A stretch of 64,000 nt of DNA from JAHQVI01 sp963727575 (lineage in GTDB: Bacteria; Pseudomonadota; Alphaproteobacteria; Rhizobiales; Rhodomicrobiaceae): assembly GCA_963727575.1 (NCBI GenBank), contig CAVSIA010000032.1:1-64000 (forward strand), given 5' to 3'. The position numbers and the translations under genes were made by a program. Of this stretch, positions 55,897-63,807 are shown piece after piece. The first letter of the stretch is position 1. Every line of letters starts with the position of its first letter. The notes under the pieces were generated by a model. That model saw only the letters and a program-made list of their open reading frames with translations. It made no database searches and had not been told where the DNA came from.

Positions 55897-56007
55897 TCTT
55901 TCGCTCTCGCTCAACGTTTACCGCCTTTGCCCTCGCCACTCGCGGAAGAGGGCAAACAAGGCGCGGGCGGCACCCGGTCGGCTGGGCACCGCTCGCAGGG
56001 AGGAACT

Positions 56008-57339
56008 CTATTTGAGCTTGCCGTCATCCTTGAAGGTGGCGGTCCAGTCCTTGATCAGCATGTCGAGCGCTTCCTTCGCCGTGCCCTTGTCGGCGACGAC
56101 GTAGTCGTGGACGCGCTTCTGCATGGCCTGCAGCAGCTCCGCATAGGTCGGCTCCTGCCAGAAGTCCTGGACGCTCGCCATCGCCTTCAGGAACTCGCCG
56201 GCAAACGGCGTCGAGGTGGCGAAGCCAGGCGCGCCAAGCACCTTCTTGTGGCAGGAGAAGCCGCCCAGCTGCCACCATTTGGCCTGCACGTCGGGCTGTG
56301 CGAACCACTTGATATATTGCAGCGCCTCGTCCTTCTTGTCGGAATAGGAGACAACCGAAATGCCCTGGCCGCCGAGCATCGCGCCGTCCTGCTTTTGCGG
56401 CGGGCTGGCGAAGAAGCCGGAGACATCGCCGCCGACATTGGGGTCCTTGGCGACGCCGGGGAAGAAGGCGAAGAAGTTCATCTGCAGCGCGGTCTGGCCG
56501 GACTTATAGACGTCGAGGTCTTCCGTCATATAGGCGTCGGAATGGCCGGGCGGCGTGCAGCATTTGTAGAGGCTCTTGTAGAATTCGAGCGCCTCGACCG
56601 CTTGCGGCGAGTTCACGGCGCCTTCCATGTCGTATTTGCCGGGGGTGTTTTCGAATTTGAAGCCCCAGGGGAACAAGGCATCGAGCGCGCCCATGGTGAT
56701 GCCTTCGGAGCCGCGTTCGGTATAGATGGCGGCGCCATAGACCTTCTTGCCGTCGATCTCGCGGCCCTGGAAGAACTCGCCGATCTCCTTGATCTCGGTC
56801 CAGTTTTTCGGCGGGGCAAGGTCATGGCCGTATTTTTTCTTGAACTCGGCCTGGAGTTCGGGACGGGCGAACCAGTCCTTGCGGTAGACCCAGCCGACCG
56901 CGTCGCCCATGGCGGGGAGCGCATAATAGTTCGGCGTGCCCTTCGGCCAGGTCGAATAGGCGTAGACCGTCGCCGGGGCGAAGTCATCCATCGAGATGCC
57001 TTCCTTGGCGAAGAAGTCGTTCAGCTTGACGTAATGGCCGTAAACCGCGCCGCCGCCGATCCACTGGCTGTCGCCGATCATCAGATCGCAGAGCTTTCCG
57101 CGCGAGTTGAGCTCGTTGAGCATCCGGTCGGCGAAATTCGTCCACGGGACGAATTCGAACTTCATCTTGATGCCCGATTTGGCGGTGAAGTCCTTGGAGA
57201 GTTCGACGAGCGCATTGGCGGGGTCCCAAGCGGCCCAGCAAAGCGTTATCTGTTTGTCCTGCGCGAATGCTGAAGATGTCGGCACAAGGCCGCTGACAAC
57301 TATCGCGGCAGCCGCAATAGCCCTATTCCATGCCCTCAT
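56008..57339 (-). CDS. ABC solute-binding protein (family 1, sugar/polyol)
   Basis: This 443-residue periplasmic binding protein has a Sec signal peptide (MRAWNRAIAAAAIVVSGLVPTSSAFA, cleavage after AFA). The mature protein is of the family 1 type (ITLCWAAWDPANALVELSKDFTAKSG, PNYYALPAMGDAVGWVYRKDW). It should deliver a polyol or sugar to the permease pair. The linked dihydroxyacetone kinase suggests glycerol, dihydroxyacetone or a polyol degraded through dihydroxyacetone. GGAGG is just upstream of the ATG. First gene of a 12-gene operon. Confidence 0.9.
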   Translation of the reverse strand: MRAWNRAIAAAAIVVSGLVPTSSAFAQDKQITLCWAAWDPANALVELSKDFTAKSGIKMKFEFVPWTNFADRMLNELNSRGKLCDLMIGDSQWIGGGAVYGHYVKLNDFFAKEGISMDDFAPATVYAYSTWPKGTPNYYALPAMGDAVGWVYRKDWFARPELQAEFKKKYGHDLAPPKNWTEIKEIGEFFQGREIDGKKVYGAAIYTERGSEGITMGALDALFPWGFKFENTPGKYDMEGAVNSPQAVEALEFYKSLYKCCTPPGHSDAYMTEDLDVYKSGQTALQMNFFAFFPGVAKDPNVGGDVSGFFASPPQKQDGAMLGGQGISVVSYSDKKDEALQYIKWFAQPDVQAKWWQLGGFSCHKKVLGAPGFATSTPFAGEFLKAMASVQDFWQEPTYAELLQAMQKRVHDYVVADKGTAKEALDMLIKDWTATFKDDGKLK

Positions 57340-57452
57340 GGCGTCCTCCTGGCTTTCCTCCGGCCGCCCGCTTATCCCTGGCTGTCAACGCCAGCGGGTC
57401 GATCGCAAACCGGCATTTTGCGAGCGGCTGAGCTCATTATACGCGCCGGTTC

Positions 57453-57466
57453 AGTTTAGCTAAACT
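57453..57466. promoter_or_regulatory. Palindromic operator 1 upstream of ABC-Dha operon
   Basis: AGTTTAGCTAAACT is a perfect 14-bp palindrome, 114 bp before the solute-binding protein start. A half site CTAAAC lies a few bases further upstream (57473-57478). It shares its arms GTTTAG and CTAAAC with a second site about 120 bp away, so it is likely a repressor operator. Confidence 0.65.
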
Positions 57467-57574
57467 CAATCACTAAACCCTGTCAAGCGGGTTTGATCTG
57501 CCGCCGCAATACTTGCGAACCGGCTTGTATACACGCTTTGAGACCTTCGGCCGGCGAACGCGTGCTGGCGAAAA

Positions 57575-57589
57575 GTTTAGTAGCTAAAC
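57575..57589. promoter_or_regulatory. Palindromic operator 2 upstream of ABC-Dha operon
   Basis: GTTTAG-TAG-CTAAAC has the same arms as operator 1 but a 3-bp centre. The pair could support DNA looping, or one site might act on a gene not seen here. The regulator is not identified. Confidence 0.55.
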
Positions 57590-57743
57590 CAAATGACGCT
57601 CTGGGATGTGGTCACGCCCTGCAAGAGCCGCGTTCGTCCGCGAAGGGGCCGGACGAGGGGGGCGACGGTTCGCGGGCGCCGCTCCGGTCACGAGGCAGCC
57701 GCTCCGCTGCGGTGATGGGGAAAGAGAAGGCGGTCCGCACCGC

Positions 57744-58800
57744 CTAGTTCAACTCGATGCCTTCGCCGAAATGCAGGCGGCGCACCAGTACGGCGATCAC
57801 AGCGGCAAGCGGCGTTGCCAGCGCGATCCCGATCAAGCCGAACATCACGCCGAAGATGACCTGCGCCAGCACCACGACCGCAGGCGGCACGAAGATCGCC
57901 TTTGACTGGATCAGCGGCGTCAGCACATAGCTCTCCATAAGCTGCAGGACGATGTAGAAGCCCAGAACGATCAACCCCGTCGTCGTGCCCTGCATGAAGG
58001 CGACGAGGATCATGGTGCCGCCGCCGATCAGCGGGCCGACATAGGGCAGGAAGGCCGTCAGCCCGGCAACGAAGGCGAGCGTGAGGGCCAGCGGAACGCC
58101 CACCACCGTCAGCACCGCATAGCTGCTGAAGCCGATGACGAACATCATGATGATCTGTCCGACGAGCCAGCGCCGCAGCACGGTATTGATGTCGGAGCCG
58201 GTAGCGGCGAGCTTGGCGTGAATCGACGCCGGGAACGCGGCCAGCGTGCTCTGATAGTAGCGCGACGGCTCCGTCGCCAGATAGATGCCGAACATGATGA
58301 TGAGGATGGCGCCGGTGATGAGGCTCACCGTGCCGCCGATGAGCTGCGCCGCACCGCCCAGGATATTGGAAGCGTCCGGAAGAAATTGCATCAGCTCCTT
58401 CGACTGGGAATTTTGAAGGGTCTCGCGAACCGGGGCGAAGGACGAGAGCTGCTCGCGGATCCACTGCGACCCATTGCTGGACGTAGCGCGCAAATTCCGG
58501 CGCCTGATTGATGATCGTCGGGACGATCAGACCCATCGCGGCGATGCCCGCCACCAGCACGCCGATCGCGAGAAGCAGGCGGATCTGCCGCGACACGGGC
58601 AGGACGCGGCCGATGCCAGAGGCAACGGCGTCCAGCAATATGGCGAGGAGGATGCCGGCGAAGAATAGCAGCAGATAGTGCGCGACCTGCCAGATCAAAC
58701 CGGCGATGGCGAGAACCGCGACGACGATGACGCTCCCGTAAAATATTCGCTGTGCGAACGATCCGCGTTCAGTGACGTCGAGGGAAACTTCCGAGCTCAC
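57744..58800 (-). CDS. AI-2E/PerM family transporter (frameshifted)
   Basis: This membrane protein of about 352 residues belongs to the UPF0118/AI-2E exporter family. The N-terminal helices (AQRIFYGSVIVVAVLAIAGLIW) and LLLFFAGILLAILLDAVAS precede the typical periplasmic domain. The C-terminal helices carry LALTLAFVAGLTAFLPYVGPLIGG, the family hallmark. An extra G near 58480 breaks the frame. I start at GTG 58800, with AGGA just upstream. A GGAAC-N16-CGTT promoter lies about 126 bp before it. Some family members export small molecules; the name AI-2E should not be read as proven quorum function. Confidence 0.82.
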
Positions 58801-58925
58801 CTGTCCTACCCCTGCTTTAGCCGTGTTGATGGCGGGCAAACCGCTCTGATTTTCGGACGCCGCGATGCGAGATGCCGAACGTATCGCGGGATACCAATCC
58901 GCGCGTCTGAATGCCCTCAAAGGCA

Positions 58926-58950
58926 AACGCCAGTGCGTAAGCAGAGTTCC
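58926..58950 (-). promoter_or_regulatory. Sigma-EcfG-type promoter of AI-2E family gene
   Basis: On the minus strand GGAAC (58950-58946) is followed after 16 nt by CGTT (58929-58926). This is a perfect match to the general stress promoter consensus of alphaproteobacteria, pointing towards the AI-2E family gene about 126 bp downstream. Confidence 0.75.
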
Positions 58951-59010
58951 TGAGGGCACGGGCGTTGACCTCCCTGCGCCGATCCCGCAGGATGACAGCC
59001 ACGCAAACTT

Positions 59011-59036
59011 GGAACTTTTCGGCGGCGCCAGGGGTT
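59011..59036 (+). promoter_or_regulatory. Possible sigma-EcfG promoter of response regulator
   Basis: GGAAC is followed after 17 nt by GGTT, one mismatch from CGTT. It points towards the response regulator, whose start is about 106 bp downstream. Taken alone it is weak; next to perfect sites it is more credible. Confidence 0.5.
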
Positions 59037-59142
59037 AACGCCTTGGTCCATTTTGACTTTCGGCAGGTACGCGAAACGAATAGCGATCGCGTTAGCCGCC
59101 ACTTCCAAGACCATCTCGCCACGAGAGTTTACGAGGACAGTA

Positions 59143-59625
59143 ATGTCAGATCTCACCAGTGATGAGGGGCCGCTATCAGGCGCGCGTATTCTCATCGTCG
59201 AAGACGACCCCATACAGGCTATCGATATTCACGACGCGCTTTCCCGATCGGGAGCGGCCGAGGTCGCATCCGCCGCAAATCTCGAGGAAGCCGCTCAAAT
59301 GCTCGGCAGCGGCACTTTCGATGCCGCGATCCTCGATCTGCGCATTGGCGAGCGTAACGCCACCACATTCGCCCGCCATCTCATTCAGCAGGAGATCCCG
59401 TTCCTCATTCACACCGGATACCCCGACAGTGCGTTTTTCAATCTGAACTGGCCGGGCTGCAAGCTGCTGGCAAAGCCCGCCGATATGGGAACATTGGTGA
59501 CGATGGCCGCCGATCTCCTGACGTGGCGGCGGAACAGGCGCGAGGCCAACGCCTCGACGAGCGCCGTGTCGTCGGGAAAGCCTGATGCGACGCTTTGCGC
59601 AGCCCCGCCTTGCGCTCACCTCTGA
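59143..59625 (+). CDS. Single-domain response regulator (FAT-GUY-like)
   Basis: This 160-residue protein consists of a receiver domain with acidic residues E20, D21 and D22, phosphoacceptor D65 (AAILDLRIGE), T91 and K111 (LLAKPAD). The motif IPFLIHTGY (85-93) resembles the PFxFATGY signature of FAT-GUY single-domain regulators such as SdrG and MrrA. Those take part in the general stress response of alphaproteobacteria. No output domain follows. GAGGA precedes ATG 59143. A possible EcfG promoter lies upstream. It is convergent with the SDR gene. Confidence 0.82.
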   Translation: MSDLTSDEGPLSGARILIVEDDPIQAIDIHDALSRSGAAEVASAANLEEAAQMLGSGTFDAAILDLRIGERNATTFARHLIQQEIPFLIHTGYPDSAFFNLNWPGCKLLAKPADMGTLVTMAADLLTWRRNRREANASTSAVSSGKPDATLCAAPPCAHL

Positions 59626-59650
59626 TCGGTGTGACTACGCGTTTTTTCAA

Positions 59651-60646
59651 TCAACCCCCGCGATAGCCGCCGATAACCGGCAGGATCTCGCCGGTGATGT
59701 AGCTGGAGCAGGCCGGGGCGGCCAGAAACACATAGGCCGGTGCGATCTCTTCCGGCTGTGCGGCCCGTCCCATCGGCGATCCGGAGCCGAATGTCTGAAC
59801 GGCATCGGCAGGCCGGTCTGCGGGGTTCAGCGGCGTCCAAACCGGGCCGGGAGCGACCACGTTCACGCGAATGCCGCGCGGCATCAGATGCGATGAGAGC
59901 GCCCGCGCAAACGCGTGGATGCCGCCTTTGGTCATGGAGTAATCGAGCAGCTCGCCCGCCCCTTGGATGCCGGTGATGGAGCCGGTCATCAGGATCGAGT
60001 TGCCCGTCTTAAGATGCGGGACCGCGGCGCGCGCCATATAGAAATAGCCATAGAGATTGGTCTTCAGCGTCCGGTCGAAATGCTCGTTCGACAGGTCGAG
60101 AATGTCGTCGGTGTGCTCCTGGAACGCGGCGTTGTTGACAAGGATGTCGAGCTTGCCGAGGCTGGAGACGGTCTCCTCGACCGCAGCTTGGCAGAATGCC
60201 GGATCGGATACGTCGCCGGGAATGAGAACGCAGCGGCGGCCCTCCTTTTCGACGGCGCGCCTGGTCTCCTCGGCGTCCCCGTTTTCGTCCAGATAGACGA
60301 TGGCAACGTCCGCGCCCTCCCGAGCGAACAGCACCGCGACCGCGCGGCCGATCCCGGAATCGCCGCCGGTAATGAGGGCCGCCATGTCTTCGAGTTTCCC
60401 TGATCCCTTGTAGCCGGGCGCTTCGAACATCGGTCGCGGCTTGAGGTCCGCTTCCCGGCCGGGCTTCTTCAGATGCTGCTTTTCGAACCGCTCGGGATAG
60501 TCGCGCTGTCCCGCCTGCATCGCCCCGCTTTGCTTCTCCGACGACGCCTTTGCCTTGTCGGTGGCGTCGACCACTTTCTGGATCTCGCGTTGCGCTTCGA
60601 CGGCGTCGCGAATCGCCTCTTTTCGTCCGCGCGGGGCTTGCGTCAT
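59651..60646 (-). CDS. SDR family oxidoreductase, general-stress type
   Basis: This 331-residue short-chain dehydrogenase has an N-terminal extension of about 70 residues, basic and rich in Gln and Lys. The NAD(P) motif is TGGDSGIGRAVAV, with NNAAFQ and catalytic S, Y and K in MTGSITG and YSMTKGG. It resembles the YhdF/YhxC-type SDRs induced by general stress. The start is ATG 60646. A perfect GGAAC-N17-CGTT promoter lies 59-84 bp upstream. The substrate is unknown. Confidence 0.9.
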   Translation of the reverse strand: MTQAPRGRKEAIRDAVEAQREIQKVVDATDKAKASSEKQSGAMQAGQRDYPERFEKQHLKKPGREADLKPRPMFEAPGYKGSGKLEDMAALITGGDSGIGRAVAVLFAREGADVAIVYLDENGDAEETRRAVEKEGRRCVLIPGDVSDPAFCQAAVEETVSSLGKLDILVNNAAFQEHTDDILDLSNEHFDRTLKTNLYGYFYMARAAVPHLKTGNSILMTGSITGIQGAGELLDYSMTKGGIHAFARALSSHLMPRGIRVNVVAPGPVWTPLNPADRPADAVQTFGSGSPMGRAAQPEEIAPAYVFLAAPACSSYITGEILPVIGGYRGG

Positions 60647-60704
60647 TCGATCTGTCCTTGGTGTGAAAATGGTATGGGGCACTGGTCGCATCCGGAATGA
60701 AGCT

Positions 60705-60730
60705 AACGTCGCGCCGAACGATGCAGTTCC
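60705..60730 (-). promoter_or_regulatory. Sigma-EcfG-type promoter of SDR gene
   Basis: On the minus strand GGAAC (60730-60726) is followed after 17 nt by CGTT (60708-60705). This is a perfect match to the consensus, 59 bp before the SDR start codon. Confidence 0.8.
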
Positions 60731-60893
60731 GCAGCCGCAGGCCTCGCTGTGGCGGCGATGCGGGGGAAAGTTCGCCTCCCAATGTATTCAATGTAACTTT
60801 TGTGCGTGCGCGTGCTTATAACTTGCGAATTGATGATTTATTGGCATGGCTGCATCGTGAATCGCGATGTGTCCGAAAAATCCGAGAAAATTA

Positions 60894-60918
60894 GGAACAT
60901 AATTTCACTGCGATCATT
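60894..60918 (+). promoter_or_regulatory. Possible sigma-EcfG promoter of PRC-barrel gene
   Basis: GGAAC is followed after 16 nt by CATT, one mismatch from CGTT. It lies about 107 bp before the PRC-barrel start and points towards it. Confidence 0.5.
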
Positions 60919-61025
60919 GTCCTTTAGAGCGCGGATTAGAGCGCCGCGCTGAACAGAGATAATGATCCGTGCCGAAGATGCCCTGCTTAGTCTTTGGTGT
61001 GGATCAAAAACGAAAGGAATTATTT

Positions 61026-61769
61026 ATGAAGACGTTTATCACATCGACCGCGCTTGTGGCCCTTATGGTTGGCGCCGCCCCAGCAATGGCCGCGTGTGAC
61101 ATCGGCAAGACGACCGAATATTCGAAGCAGGACGATGCTGTTCGGTCTCCCGCGACGCGAAGCGATCTGCGTCAGCTGCGGAATTCGGCGATGATCCTCA
61201 ACACGTATAAGAAGGATGACGCATGTCAGAGCGTCGTCGACGCCATTCAGGACATTCGCGAGACTCGCGCGCAGCAGATGAGCGAGGCGCAGACGAAAAC
61301 CGAGACTAAGAATAAGAAAAACAATGACATGAACACCGGCACGACCAACGTGAACAACGCCGCGCCCGACTATATGGCGGTCATGGCCGATGCGCAGCCG
61401 GTCACCAAGATCAATGGTCGCCTGACCGTGGCCGATATGATCGACGCCGACATCCGCGGCGCGAAGGGTAAGGTCGTCGGCGAGATTTCCGACATCGTGC
61501 TGACGCCGGAAGGCAAGCCGTCCCACGCGATCGTGGCGTTCGGTGGCTTCCTTGGCCTCGGCGAGGACCGTGTCGCGGTTCCCTTCGAGAAGCTGAAGGT
61601 GTCGCGCAATGTCGCGGATCAGAACGACGCAACGTTCTTTGTCGCGATGACTGAGCAGCAGCTCAAGAATGCGCCCCACGTCAAGATGAACGACGACAGC
61701 TGGTCGTCCAATCAGGACTGGGTTTCGAAGAACGAGGAATATTACGACAACAATAGCGTCGGCAGCTAA
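61026..61769 (+). CDS. Exported PRC-barrel domain protein
   Basis: This 247-residue exported protein has a signal peptide (MKTFITSTALVALMVGAAPAMAA). An alpha-helical, Lys/Asn-rich region (residues 30-110) is followed by a PRC-barrel domain (TVADMIDADIRGAKGKVVGEISDIVLTPEGKPSHAIVAFGGF). PRC-barrel proteins of this exported type are often induced under stress in Hyphomicrobiales; the role may be RNA- or polymer-related but is unknown. AAGGAA precedes ATG 61026. A good intrinsic terminator follows at 61815. Confidence 0.85.
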   Translation: MKTFITSTALVALMVGAAPAMAACDIGKTTEYSKQDDAVRSPATRSDLRQLRNSAMILNTYKKDDACQSVVDAIQDIRETRAQQMSEAQTKTETKNKKNNDMNTGTTNVNNAAPDYMAVMADAQPVTKINGRLTVADMIDADIRGAKGKVVGEISDIVLTPEGKPSHAIVAFGGFLGLGEDRVAVPFEKLKVSRNVADQNDATFFVAMTEQQLKNAPHVKMNDDSWSSNQDWVSKNEEYYDNNSVGS

Positions 61770-61814
61770 TCCGAGCTAGGTCAGAGAATAACAACAATAT
61801 CTTCAGTAGACTTG

Positions 61815-61846
61815 TCCCGCGGCGTTCAGGCGTCGCGGGATTTTTG
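61815..61846 (+). terminator. Intrinsic terminator after PRC-barrel gene
   Basis: A 10-bp stem (TCCCGCGGCG, loop TTCAGG, CGTCGCGGGA with one G-T pair) is followed directly by five T. It lies 45 nt after the PRC-barrel stop codon. Confidence 0.85.
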
Positions 61847-61867
61847 TGTCCGCAGGCCGCGCAAACA

Positions 61868-61892
61868 GGAACGCATCCGCCCGAACCCCGTT
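61868..61892 (+). promoter_or_regulatory. Sigma-EcfG-type promoter upstream of yihY-like gene
   Basis: GGAAC is followed after 16 nt by CGTT, a perfect match. It begins 22 bp after the preceding terminator. The yihY-like start is 246 bp downstream, so a long leader would result. Confidence 0.7.
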
Positions 61893-62137
61893 TGGTGTGC
61901 AACGCCTTTCCTCGCTTCGCAGGGCGCGCAGTCGAGGGGGGCCGTGCAAACGCATCCCAATCGCATCGAGGTGCTCGGTGTCTGGCGCCGAAGAATGTTC
62001 GCGCTTGATAAGGCCGCCGCAATCACGGCAAAATCCTCCTGGCGTTCGGCGGCCGTGGCCGCTGGCGGCGTCATCGACGTTGCGGACCATTCGATTGGCG
62101 ACATCACCCCTTTCCTCAATTCCGGGCTTCCAACCAC

Positions 62138-63163
62138 GTGGATGAGAACAATGAAGCTGACAGTGCAGGCCGCAGCGGGCTGACGAGGCGCGTTCTCACG
62201 ATCGCCGGGATGTTCGTTGCCGGGCTCGTCGCCGGCGACGTCGCGAAGGGGAAAAAGGGCCGCATCCGCCGGCTGAGCGACCGCATCCTCCGGGGACTGC
62301 TTTTTCAGTCGAAGCACGAAAGCCGCCGCACCGAAAGCCGGACGGCATCGTCGCTGATCGCCGAGACGATCCACGCGCTCTATGTCCGCCTGCTTACGCA
62401 CAACATCCCCAGCGTCGCCGCATCGAGTGCCTTCTTCATGGTGCTGGCGATTTTTCCCGGGCTTGCCGCCCTCGTCGCGCTCTACAGCTTTCTCGGCGAT
62501 CCGGCTGAGATCTCGGTGTTCATCTCGACCATGCCGGACATCATTCCCGAGGACATCGTGCGGCTTATCCAGAGCTTCCTTCAGCAGCTCATGCTGCGTC
62601 CGCATACCAATCTGAGCACGTTCATCATCGGTTTCGTCATCGCTCTGTGGAGCGCCAATTCGGCGATGAAATCCCTGATCGAGTCCCTCAACGTCGTCTA
62701 CGAGCGGCGCGAGAAGCGCTCATTCTTCCGGATCAACATCATGGCGACGGTGATGACCCTGTCGTTCATCGGCTTCATGATCGTCGCCGTGAACATCATG
62801 CTGCTGCCGGTTTGGAACGCGCTCCCTCGTACGGTCGGTGATCCGATCCTGCGCGTGCGGTGGCTGATCGTGTTGCTGGCGGTCCAGGTGCTGATCTCGG
62901 CGCTGTATTATTTCGCGCCCTGCGGCCGCCAGAGGAACTGGCAGTTGCTCACCGCCGGCGCAGGCGTCGCGGCGCTTGCCTGGGTGCTGATGTCGATGGT
63001 GTTTTCGCTCTATCTGACGAGCTTCGCCAATTATTCGGTGACCTACGGCTCGCTCGGCGCGGCGGCGATCTTCATGACCTGGCTCTGGCTCACGGTGACC
63101 ATTCTGCTGACCGGCGCGGAGGTCGACGCCGCGATCGAGCATTTGGGTGACAACCACGAATAG
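62138..63163 (+). CDS. YihY/BrkB family membrane protein
   Basis: This 341-residue integral membrane protein belongs to the YihY/virulence factor BrkB family. It has six predicted helices and the family patterns HNIPSVAASSAFFMVLAIFPGLAAL and the late TYGSLGAAAIFMTWLWLTVTILLTGAEVDA. An N-terminal cytoplasmic extension of about 75 residues contains an extra hydrophobic stretch. Older annotation as RNase BN is wrong for this family. A perfect EcfG-type promoter lies about 250 bp upstream. The role is unknown. Confidence 0.88.
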   Translation: MDENNEADSAGRSGLTRRVLTIAGMFVAGLVAGDVAKGKKGRIRRLSDRILRGLLFQSKHESRRTESRTASSLIAETIHALYVRLLTHNIPSVAASSAFFMVLAIFPGLAALVALYSFLGDPAEISVFISTMPDIIPEDIVRLIQSFLQQLMLRPHTNLSTFIIGFVIALWSANSAMKSLIESLNVVYERREKRSFFRINIMATVMTLSFIGFMIVAVNIMLLPVWNALPRTVGDPILRVRWLIVLLAVQVLISALYYFAPCGRQRNWQLLTAGAGVAALAWVLMSMVFSLYLTSFANYSVTYGSLGAAAIFMTWLWLTVTILLTGAEVDAAIEHLGDNHE

Positions 63164-63192
63164 GCCGGTCTCGATACCGCCTGGCTCCCTGC

Positions 63193-63807
63193 TTATTCGC
63201 TGCGGTGCCGGGCGATGCCGTTCATCAACAGGTCGAGGAAGATCTCCGCGACTTCCTGCGGGGTTTTGTCCTCGTCATTGTACCAGCGCAGCATCCAGTT
63301 CACCGCGCCGAGGAAGTAGTTCGAGGTGATGCGCACGTCGATCGAACGGATCGAGCCTTCCTCGACGGCCTGGGTCAGCAGCATCCGGCTGTAGCGGTCG
63401 AGCTGCCGGCGGCGCTCCAGCAGTTCTTCCTGCCGTTCCGGGGGAAGCGCCTTGATATTGGCGCTGGTGGTGAATGCGCCGCGTTCCTCCATCAGCCGTT
63501 CCATCAGCCGCTTATACAGGTAGCAAAGCCAGTCATAGGCGGTGCCGCCGCGCTCCTCGCACTCCAGCCGCGCCGTCTGCCCGCAATCATAGGAGAGCTT
63601 CAGGCACTCATAGAGCAGCGCTTCCTTGTTCTTGAAATAGTAATAGAGGGCGGTCTTGGTGACGCCGATTTCCTCGGCGATCTCGTCGAGCGACGTTCCG
63701 TGATAGCCGCGATCGTTGAAAATTCTGGCGGCTACGCGAAGGGCGGCGCGGCGCTTCAATTCCCGCTGTTCCTCCCGCGATGCGACCGCACCGTCCCAAC
63801 TCGCCAT
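63193..63807 (-). CDS. TetR/AcrR family regulator
   Basis: This 204-residue repressor has a TetR N-terminal domain (ALRVAARIFNDRGYHGTSLDEIAEEIGVTKTALYYYFKNKEALLYE) and a C-terminal ligand domain. The start is ATG 63807, preceded by GGAGGCGG; a longer in-frame extension reads AT-rich upstream DNA. It probably regulates the divergent gene that begins beyond the window's right edge. It is convergent with the yihY-like gene. Confidence 0.88.
   Translation of the reverse strand: MASWDGAVASREEQRELKRRAALRVAARIFNDRGYHGTSLDEIAEEIGVTKTALYYYFKNKEALLYECLKLSYDCGQTARLECEERGGTAYDWLCYLYKRLMERLMEERGAFTTSANIKALPPERQEELLERRRQLDRYSRMLLTQAVEEGSIRSIDVRITSNYFLGAVNWMLRWYNDEDKTPQEVAEIFLDLLMNGIARHRSE

Noticed and set aside
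53995..55914. Natural fusion of the two ABC permeases
   Set aside because: Removing one extra C near 55020 restores a normal permease 1 ending and an ATGA overlap with permease 2.
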